From JBHYGK01 sp051859045 (GTDB taxonomy: Bacteria; Pseudomonadota; Gammaproteobacteria; Xanthomonadales; Xanthomonadaceae): 64,000 bases of DNA. The stretch is taken from NCBI GenBank assembly GCA_051859045.1, contig JBHYGK010000001.1, positions 194,719 through 258,718 of the forward strand, given 5' to 3'. The notes below the pieces were generated by a model. It was not told the origin of the DNA. It worked only from the letters and a program-made list of their open reading frames with translations, and did no database searches. Positions 58,281-64,000 of this stretch are shown one piece after another (within the stretch, counting starts at the first letter, position 1; each line of letters starts with the position of its first letter). The position numbers were made by a program, and so were the translations under genes.

Positions 58281-59580
58281 GCCCGCGCCGTCCTGGCGCG
58301 ACCGGCTGCCGGCGGCGGTCCGGCCCTACGTCGAGCGCGAGCCGCTGGCGGCGCTGGCGCTGGGCATCTCCTCGGGCTTCCCCTACGCGATGATCGGCGC
58401 GACGCTGACCACGCGGCTGGCCCAGGAGGGCATCGACAAGCGCAGCGTCACCGCGTTCTCGCTGGCCTTCCTCGCCTACAACCTCAAGTGGCTGTGGGCG
58501 CCCGCGGTCGACGCGGTGCGCCTGCCCCTGCTCGGCCGCGCGGGCCAGCGGATGGGCTGGCTGCTGCTGTCGGCGCTGCTGGTGGTGGCCGCGGTGTCGG
58601 TGCTGGGCGTGCTCGACCCCAAGGACGACATCCTGGTGTTCGCCGGGGCCGCGATCGCGGTCGCGGTGGCCGGCGCGACCTACGACATCGTCATCGACGC
58701 TTACCGGATCGAGCTGCTGCGCCCCGACCAGCTCGGGACCGGGTCGGGCATGTCACAGTACGGCTGGCGCATCGGCTCGGTCGCCGCGGGCTCGCTAGCC
58801 CTCTTCGTGGCCGCCCGCGCGGACTGGACCGTGGCCTACCTCGCCTGCGCGGTGTTCGCGCTGCCGGCGGTGCTCGCGGGCCTGGTGATCGGCGAGCCCG
58901 CCCGGCGCCTGGTCGAGCGCGTCCCCACGCGGCTGGGCGCGCTTGGCGACGCCGTGCTCGGCCCGCTGCTCGAGTTCCTGCGCCGCCGCGGCGCGCTGCT
59001 GGTGCTGGCCTTCGTGCTGCTGCACAAGATCGGCGACACGCTGGCCAACCTCACCCTGCGCCTGTTGCTCGAGGACCTGGGCTTCAGCAACGACGAGATC
59101 GCCACCTGGGACGTGGGCGTGGGCTTCGGCGCGATGCTCGCCGGCATCTTCGCCGGCGGCGCGCTCTACTCGTGGCTGGGTCTGCAGCGTTCGGTGCTCC
59201 TCGCGCTGGTGCTGATGGCGGTCTCCAACCTCAGCTTCGCCGCGCTGGCCTGGCACGGGCACTCCAACCTCGGGCTCGCGCTGACCATCGGGTTCGAGAA
59301 CTTCGCCAGCGGCGTCGGCGGCGTGGTCCTGGTGGCCTACTTCTCGGCGCTGTGCGACGTGCGCTACACCGCCAGCCAGTTCGCCCTGCTGTCCGCCGCC
59401 GCCAGCGTCTTCGGGCGCCTGATCACCGGCACCACCGCCGGCGGCCTGATCGAGACGCTGGGCTACGTGCCGTTCTACCTGCTGACCACGGCCGCGGCGC
59501 TGCCCGGCATCCTGCTCTACCTGTGGCTGCTGCGCAGCGGCGCGATCGACCGCTCGCTCGGGGACGCCGGCCGGGGCTGA
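58261..59580 (+). CDS. AmpG-like MFS permease
   Basis: A 439-residue membrane protein with about 12 to 14 spans. Family landmarks are SSGFPYAMIGATLTTRLAQEGID, FSLAFLAYNLKWLWAPAVD (the AmpG LPYSLKFLWAP region), GATYDIVIDAYRIELL and FENFASGVGGVVLVAYFSALCD (each in part). AmpG imports GlcNAc-anhydroMurNAc peptides from cell-wall turnover. The nearby anmK gene, which phosphorylates anhydroMurNAc, supports that role. The start lies inside the end of xth. Confidence 0.85.
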   Translation: MSSTTPEPAPSWRDRLPAAVRPYVEREPLAALALGISSGFPYAMIGATLTTRLAQEGIDKRSVTAFSLAFLAYNLKWLWAPAVDAVRLPLLGRAGQRMGWLLLSALLVVAAVSVLGVLDPKDDILVFAGAAIAVAVAGATYDIVIDAYRIELLRPDQLGTGSGMSQYGWRIGSVAAGSLALFVAARADWTVAYLACAVFALPAVLAGLVIGEPARRLVERVPTRLGALGDAVLGPLLEFLRRRGALLVLAFVLLHKIGDTLANLTLRLLLEDLGFSNDEIATWDVGVGFGAMLAGIFAGGALYSWLGLQRSVLLALVLMAVSNLSFAALAWHGHSNLGLALTIGFENFASGVGGVVLVAYFSALCDVRYTASQFALLSAAASVFGRLITGTTAGGLIETLGYVPFYLLTTAAALPGILLYLWLLRSGAIDRSLGDAGRG

Positions 59581-59670
59581 ACCCCGGCGCGGCTGTCAGG
59601 CCCCCGACGCTTGCGGCGCGCGGCCGCTGGCGCGACAGTGTCGGCCCGAGACGACGGAGCACCTGCGGCG

Positions 59671-59928
59671 GTGGCGGACATCCTCCTGCGAGACATCGAC
59701 CCCGAGATGGCGGAGCGCATCAAGGCGCTCGCGCGCCAGCGCGGGTGGCCGATCCAGGACGTGATCCTCCAGCTGCTCAAGCAGGGCCTGGGCATGGTCG
59801 AGCCGCTGCCCCCGCCGGTGCCGGGCGACATCGCCCGCCTCGCCGGCGCCTGGGAGGACGAGGAGTCGCAGGTGTTCAAGGAGGCCATGAAGGCCTTCGA
59901 GCAGCTGCCCGACGACAGCGCCTACTGA
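59671..59928 (+). CDS. Ribbon-helix-helix (FitA/Arc-like) protein
   Basis: An 85-residue protein from GTG 59671; an upstream start at 59611 gives an Arg/Ala-rich extension that is not family-like. The N-terminus ADILLRDIDPEMAERIKALARQRGWPIQDVILQLL (quoted in parts: strand ILLRDI, helices EMAERIKALARQRG and IQDVILQLL) matches the ribbon-helix-helix fold of FitA/VapB-type antitoxins. The C-terminal half is acidic (WEDEESQVFKEAMKAFEQL). No toxin gene is adjacent; it is convergent with anmK. It is either a solitary regulator or an orphan antitoxin. Confidence 0.72.
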   Translation: MADILLRDIDPEMAERIKALARQRGWPIQDVILQLLKQGLGMVEPLPPPVPGDIARLAGAWEDEESQVFKEAMKAFEQLPDDSAY

Positions 59929-59944
59929 GGCCGTCGGCCCCGGC

Positions 59945-61054
59945 TCAGGCCGGGAACACCGCCCCGAGCACCCGCGGCCCCGCCGCGCCGGTCACCGCCG
60001 GCAGGTTGCCCGGCAGCCCGGCCAGCGTCCGCTCGGCCAGCCACGCGAAGGCCATCGCCTCGACCGCGTCGGGATCCAGCCCGTGCGCCGCGCTGTCCTC
60101 CAGCGTCGTGCCGGGCCCCAGCGCCGCGGCCAGCGTGGCCATCAGCGCGGCGTTGTGGACGCCGCCGCCGCAGGCGATGACCCGGGTGGTGCCCGGCTGG
60201 CTGGCGCGCAGGGCGTCGACGACGGTGCGGGCGCTGAGCGCGCACAGGGTGGCCTGCACGTCCTCCGGGCGGCGCGGGGCGTCGCCCAGCGCCGCGGCCA
60301 GCCAGGCCAGGTGGAACTGGTCGCGGCCGGTGCTCTTGGGCGGTGCCAGCGCGAACCACGGTTCCGCCAGCAGGCGCGCGAGCAGGGCCTCGTCGACCCG
60401 GCCGCTCGCCGCCCACGCGCCGCCCGCGTCGTAGCCGCGGCCGGTGTGGCGCAGGCACCAGGCGTCCATGAGCCCGTTCGCCGGGCCGGTGTCGAAGCCG
60501 CGCACGGGGCCCGCGGCGGGCAGCAGCGTGAGGTTGGCGATCCCGCCGAGGTTCAGCACCGCGCGGTCCTCGCCCGGCGCGGCCAGCACCGCGGCGTGGA
60601 AGGCGGGCACCAGCGGCGCGCCGTGGCCGCCGGCCGCCACGTCGCGGCGGCGGAAGTCGGCGACCGTGGTGATCCCGGTGCGCTCGGCGATCAGCGCGGG
60701 GTTGCCGAGCTGCAGGGTGAACGGCGCCGGCCCGTGCGGGCGATGGCGAAGGGTCTGGCCGTGCGAGCCGATGGCGCGCACCGCGCCCGGGGCGATGCCG
60801 GCCTCGCGGAGCAGGCCCAGGGCCGCGTCGGCGAAGGCTTCGCCGATCCGGGTGTCCAGCGCACCGAGCTCGTCGAGGCCGGCCAGCCGGCCTTCCTGGC
60901 TGAGCTCGAGGCAGGCCGCGCGCAGGCCCGGGTCCCACGGGACGGTGCGGGCCAGCCGCAGGCGTGGCGCGGGGCCGCCGACCACGAGGGCGGCGTCGAT
61001 GCCGTCGAGGCTGGTGCCCGAGATCAGGCCGAGGTACAGCGGGGCGTCGGCCAT
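59945..61054 (-). CDS. anmK: Anhydro-N-acetylmuramic acid kinase
   Basis: A 369-residue ASKHA-fold kinase. It has the signature YLGLISGTSLDGIDAAL, GSHGQTLRHRP, FRRRDVAAGGHGAPLVP, LNLGGIANLTLLP, FDTGPANGLMDAW and VIACGGGVHNAALM. It opens and phosphorylates anhydroMurNAc to MurNAc-6-phosphate in peptidoglycan recycling. It lies seven bases after the M23 endopeptidase on the same strand. Confidence 0.95.
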   Translation of the reverse strand: MADAPLYLGLISGTSLDGIDAALVVGGPAPRLRLARTVPWDPGLRAACLELSQEGRLAGLDELGALDTRIGEAFADAALGLLREAGIAPGAVRAIGSHGQTLRHRPHGPAPFTLQLGNPALIAERTGITTVADFRRRDVAAGGHGAPLVPAFHAAVLAAPGEDRAVLNLGGIANLTLLPAAGPVRGFDTGPANGLMDAWCLRHTGRGYDAGGAWAASGRVDEALLARLLAEPWFALAPPKSTGRDQFHLAWLAAALGDAPRRPEDVQATLCALSARTVVDALRASQPGTTRVIACGGGVHNAALMATLAAALGPGTTLEDSAAHGLDPDAVEAMAFAWLAERTLAGLPGNLPAVTGAAGPRVLGAVFPA

Positions 61055-61061
61055 GCCCGGC

Positions 61062-62450
61062 TCAGGGCGCGGCGGAGGCCAGCGCGCGGTCCTGGGCCTC
61101 GATCAGCTGCAGATGGGCCATCGCCGGGCCGGTCTGGCGGCGGAAGGCGAGCATCTCGTCGCCGCGCAGCGGCTCCGGCGGCGGCATGGTGACCGTCAGC
61201 GGGTCGCGATGCTGGCCGCGGACGCGGAATTCATAGTGCAGGTGCGGGCCGGAGGCCAGGCCGGTGGCGCCGACGTAGCCGATGGTCTGGCCCTGGCTCA
61301 CGCGCTGGCCGACCCGGAAGCCGGCGAAGCGCGACATGTGGGCGTACAGCGTGGTGATGCCGTCGCCGTGGTCGAGGATCACCGTGCGGCCGTAGCCGTT
61401 CTGCCAGCCCACGAAGCTCACCCGGGCGTCGCCGGCGGCCATGATCGGGGTGCCGGTGCGGGCGGCGTAGTCGACGCCGCGGTGGGCGCGGATCGTGCCG
61501 AGCACGGGGTGGCGGCGGTTGGGGTTGAAGCGCGAGCTGATCCGGGCGAACTCGATCGGCATCCGCATGAAGCCCTTCTTCAGCGGGCGGCCCTCGATGT
61601 CGAAGTACTCCACGCGGCCGTCCGGGCGCTCGAAGCGGAAGGCGGTGTAGCGCTTGCCGTTGTTGGTGAAGCTGGCCGCGACGATGCCGCCGTTGCGCAG
61701 GCGCTGGCCCTCGCGCCACACCTCGTCGTAGACGACGTGGAAGGTGTCGCCCTGCTGGACCTCGCGCGAGAAGTCGATGTCGTAGCTGAAGACGTTCGCC
61801 ATCTCGAACAGCGTGGCGTTGGTCAGGCCGGCCTCGCTGCCGGCGGCGAACAGCGAGCTCGAGATCCGGCCGCTGGCCACCTGCTGGCGGCGCTCGACCG
61901 GGCGGGTGATGGTCTCGAGGGCGACCTGGTCGCCGTCGACGCGCAGCACCTGGCGGCTGCCCTCGTCCTTGTCGAAGCGCAGCGCGCGCAGGGCGCCGGC
62001 GTCATCGACCAGGAACGCCAGCTCGGCGCCCGGGCGCAGCAGGGTGAGGGGCTCGCGCACGCCGGGCTGCTCGAGCAGGCGGTGCATCAGGCTGGAGGAG
62101 AAGCCGTGCTGGCTGAAGATCGCGCCGAGGGTCTGGCCGGACTCGACCCGCACCACCTGCCAGGCCTCGCCCGGGTCCGCGGCGACGGGCGCCCGCAGCG
62201 GGGGCAGCGCGAGCTCGGTCGTGGTGAGGGCGGGGCGCTCGGGCTGGGAGCGGGTGGCCTGGGAGAAGCCCGGCACGATCGCCATCACCAGGACGCCGAG
62301 GGTGCCGAACACGCTGGCCAGGACCCAGTGCTCGCGGCTCCAGCGCCGGGCGTCGAAGGGGTGGTGCGGGATCGCCTGGCGGCTGGACCGGGCGGCGGGG
62401 GCGGCGATGGGCGCCGGCGCGCCGTGTTCCAGACCGTTGCGATGCGTCAC
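61062..62450 (-). CDS. M23 family metallo-endopeptidase (MepM-like)
   Basis: A 462-residue protein from GTG 62450; a TTG at 62510 is rejected because it forms the -35 of the promoter at 62481-62510. A cytoplasmic tail precedes a single span (HWVLASVFGTLGVLVMAIVPGF). A LysM/OapA-like domain follows (VRVESGQTLGAIFSQHGFS), then Csd3-like strands and the LytM domain with HRGVDYAARTGTPI, LYAHMS and GPHLHYEF (zinc ligands H, D, H). It should cut peptide cross-links during wall growth. Co-oriented with anmK. Confidence 0.93.
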   Translation of the reverse strand: MTHRNGLEHGAPAPIAAPAARSSRQAIPHHPFDARRWSREHWVLASVFGTLGVLVMAIVPGFSQATRSQPERPALTTTELALPPLRAPVAADPGEAWQVVRVESGQTLGAIFSQHGFSSSLMHRLLEQPGVREPLTLLRPGAELAFLVDDAGALRALRFDKDEGSRQVLRVDGDQVALETITRPVERRQQVASGRISSSLFAAGSEAGLTNATLFEMANVFSYDIDFSREVQQGDTFHVVYDEVWREGQRLRNGGIVAASFTNNGKRYTAFRFERPDGRVEYFDIEGRPLKKGFMRMPIEFARISSRFNPNRRHPVLGTIRAHRGVDYAARTGTPIMAAGDARVSFVGWQNGYGRTVILDHGDGITTLYAHMSRFAGFRVGQRVSQGQTIGYVGATGLASGPHLHYEFRVRGQHRDPLTVTMPPPEPLRGDEMLAFRRQTGPAMAHLQLIEAQDRALASAAP

Positions 62451-62480
62451 TATGGTGTCCCCGACCGTCAGCAGGCGGGT

Positions 62481-62510
62481 ACCATAACCAGCCTCAGAAG
62501 CCAGCGTCAA
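62481..62510 (-). promoter_or_regulatory. Sigma70-type promoter of the M23 gene
   Basis: On the minus strand TTGACG (62510-62505), 18-base spacer, TATGGT (62486-62481). The expected start near 62474 gives a leader of about 24 bases with GGGGA before GTG 62450. This is one of the best promoters in the window and lies in its least GC-rich intergenic stretch. Confidence 0.65.
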
Positions 62511-62622
62511 ACCCTTGTTCGGATTGGGTTTTTTAGGCTCCTGAATTTAACTTGACCTTAACTTCACGGTGGCCCCGGCGTCGACTTCGTCACGGTCCGG
62601 GCCCCGACCAACGGTAACCACC

Positions 62623-63840
62623 ATGAGCGAGCTGAACGAGGCCCTGGACCTGATCTGCCGGGGCGCCGACGACATCATCAAGCGCGAGGACCTCGAGGCG
62701 CGGCTGAAGGCCGGGCGCCCGCTGCGGGTCAAGGCGGGCTTCGACCCGACCGCCCCGGACCTGCACCTCGGCCACACCGTGCTGCTCAACAAGATGCGCC
62801 AGTTCCAGGACCTGGGCCACGGGGTGGTGTTCCTGATCGGCGACTTCACCGGGATGATCGGCGACCCCACCGGCAAGAACGCCACCCGCAAGCCGCTCAC
62901 CCGCGAGGACGTGCGCGCCAACGCCGAGACCTACGCCGAGCAGGTCTTCAAGGTGCTTGACCGCTCGCGCACGGAGATCCGCTTCAACTCCGAGTGGTTC
63001 GACGCGATGTCGGCCGCCGACATGATCCGCCTGGCCGCCCAGCACACGGTGGCGCGGATGCTCGAGCGCGACGACTTCCACAAGCGCTTCCATGGCCAGC
63101 AGCCGATCGCCATCCACGAGTTCCTCTATCCTCTGGCCCAGGGCTACGACTCGGTCGCCCTGCGCGCCGACGTCGAGCTGGGCGGCACCGACCAGCGCTT
63201 CAACCTGCTGATGGGGCGCGCGTTGCAGGAGCATGCCGGCCAGGCGCCGCAGGTCGTCATCACGATGCCGCTGCTCGAGGGGCTCGACGGCGTCAACAAG
63301 ATGTCCAAGTCGCTGGGCAACTACATCGGCGTCAACGAGCCGGCGATCGACATCGTCACCAAGGCGATGAAGATCGACGACGCGCTGATGTGGCGCTGGT
63401 ACGAGCTGCTCAGCTTCGAGGCCTCGCTGGCCGACATCGCGCGCATGCGCGCGGACATCGAAGCCGGGCAGCTCAATCCGCGCGACGCGAAGCTGCGGCT
63501 GGCGCGCGAGCTGGCCGCGCGCTTCCACGGCGCCGCCGACGCCGAGCGCGCCGTGGCCGGGTGGACCGCCGCGGTGCGCGGCGAGGGCGACCTGTCGATG
63601 CTGGAGGTCGCGGAGGTCGCGGTGACGGCCGAGGGCCTGAGGCTGGCCGGCCTCGTGCGCGCGGCGGGGCTCGCCCCGTCGAACTCCGAGGCGATGCGCA
63701 AGATCAAGGAGCGCGCCGTGCGCGTCGCCGGCGAGGTCGTCGAAGACCCGCAGGCCACCTTCCACATGGGCTTCGAGGGCCTGGTGCAGGTGGGCAAGCG
63801 CAGCTTCGCGAAGGTGCGCCTGGTGCCGTCCGCCGGCTGA
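62623..63840 (+). CDS. tyrS: Tyrosyl-tRNA synthetase
   Basis: A 405-residue class Ic synthetase of the shorter TyrZ-like type. It has the HIGH box as DLHLGHTVLLNK (H48-H51), GDFTGMIGDPTGKN, QPIAIHEFLYPLAQGYDSVALRADVELGGTDQ (in part) and KMSKSLGNYIG (K226-S230). A C-terminal S4 domain includes GLAPSNSEAMRKIKERAVRV. The 112-bp region shared with the divergent M23 gene is AT-rich and should hold its promoter. Confidence 0.96.
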   Translation: MSELNEALDLICRGADDIIKREDLEARLKAGRPLRVKAGFDPTAPDLHLGHTVLLNKMRQFQDLGHGVVFLIGDFTGMIGDPTGKNATRKPLTREDVRANAETYAEQVFKVLDRSRTEIRFNSEWFDAMSAADMIRLAAQHTVARMLERDDFHKRFHGQQPIAIHEFLYPLAQGYDSVALRADVELGGTDQRFNLLMGRALQEHAGQAPQVVITMPLLEGLDGVNKMSKSLGNYIGVNEPAIDIVTKAMKIDDALMWRWYELLSFEASLADIARMRADIEAGQLNPRDAKLRLARELAARFHGAADAERAVAGWTAAVRGEGDLSMLEVAEVAVTAEGLRLAGLVRAAGLAPSNSEAMRKIKERAVRVAGEVVEDPQATFHMGFEGLVQVGKRSFAKVRLVPSAG

Positions 63841-63885
63841 GCCGCGGTGCGGTCGACGCCTGTGCGGCGCCAAGTGCCTGATCCT

Positions 63886-63907
63886 GCGGGGATCGCGCGA
63901 TCCCCGC
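63886..63907 (+). repeat. 22-bp perfect palindrome downstream of tyrS
   Basis: GCGGGGATCGC followed directly by GCGATCCCCGC. It lies 46 bases past the tyrS stop and is followed by GAAAAAG, not a T-run. It may be a weak tyrS terminator or a protein-binding site just upstream of the putative stable-RNA promoter. Confidence 0.55.
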
Positions 63908-63928
63908 GAAAAAGTTCGTCACGCCCCC

Positions 63929-63957
63929 TTCCCACCCCCGGCGCACCTGTGTAGACT
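63929..63957 (+). promoter_or_regulatory. Candidate stable-RNA (rRNA operon) promoter
   Basis: TTCCCA (4/6 to TTGACA), 17-base spacer, TAGACT (4/6 to TATAAT), then a GC-only discriminator GCGCGGCCCGG. An A-run (GAAAAAGTT) about 15 bases upstream resembles an UP element. GC-rich discriminators typify stringently controlled rRNA promoters, and rRNA operons follow tyrS in related genomes as I recall. No RNA gene is inside the window. Confidence 0.4.
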
Positions 63958-64000
63958 GCGCGGCCCGGCAACGAGGTGCCCGCGACGCGGAGCACACGGA

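Noticed and set aside
63886..63907. Rho-independent terminator of tyrS
   Set aside because: The hairpin is perfect but followed by GAAAAAG instead of T residues, so it is listed only as a palindrome.

Overview
The window is about 64 kb of very GC-rich, gene-dense chromosome with no mobile element, CRISPR array, tRNA or rRNA gene that I could see. Gene content points to the Lysobacteraceae/Xanthomonadaceae (a Luteimonas, Lysobacter or Xanthomonas relative). The pointers are a Xanthomonas-type XgtA alpha-glucosidase, a maltodextrin TonB-receptor locus with a tryptophan-halogenase-like protein, a complete Entner-Doudoroff operon, and the radC/coaBC-dut-algC and anmK-M23-tyrS gene orders. No gene-free gap exceeds about 260 bases.

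Region 1 (1-12.1 kb): a truncated comM, an RluA-family pseudouridine synthase, a membrane GGDEF-EAL protein, a coupled pair (STM3941-like membrane protein and CsaA-like tRNA-binding protein), the alpha-glucosidase, a REC-GGDEF regulator convergent with a two-component beta-propeller histidine kinase, and a small DP-EP-like protein.

Region 2 (12.1-37 kb) is a starch/maltodextrin-to-pyruvate district. It holds an SSS symporter, pullulanase, two alpha-amylases, a TonB-dependent receptor, an MFS maltose-type transporter, a LacI-family regulator, and the operon zwf-pgl-edd-glk-eda. Four copies of a 14-bp near-palindrome (TGMATACGTATKCA) sit upstream of the alpha-glucosidase, the symporter, the TonB receptor/amylase divergon and zwf. 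The local LacI protein is the obvious candidate to bind them. This would link outer-membrane uptake, hydrolysis, inner-membrane import and glucose catabolism in one local regulon. A halogenase-like flavoprotein, a secreted esterase and a DUF6445 (2OG-oxygenase-like) protein lie inside this district without an obvious role. At 13.7-14.6 kb a compact two-gene module, with a perfect inverted repeat over its likely promoter, looks like an uncharacterised toxin-antitoxin-type pair.

Region 3 (37-51.2 kb): a DUF4375-like protein, ubiK, amtB-glnK, divergent speE and speA-(HIBADH-family dehydrogenase), argS with a SPOR-domain protein, then a second TonB-dependent receptor followed by a secreted right-handed beta-helix-like protein.

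Region 4 (51.2-64 kb): radC divergent from coaBC-dut-algC (the last with an unusual membrane/periplasmic N-terminal domain), pyrE-DUF4124, xth with an overlapping AmpG-like permease, a ribbon-helix-helix protein, anmK, an M23 endopeptidase and tyrS. The last 75 bases resemble a stable-RNA promoter (weak -35, TAGACT -10, GC-rich discriminator), so an rRNA operon may begin just beyond the window.

Motif identification, residue numbering and promoters were read by eye from the sequence. Family names come from recognition of motifs, not from database searches.
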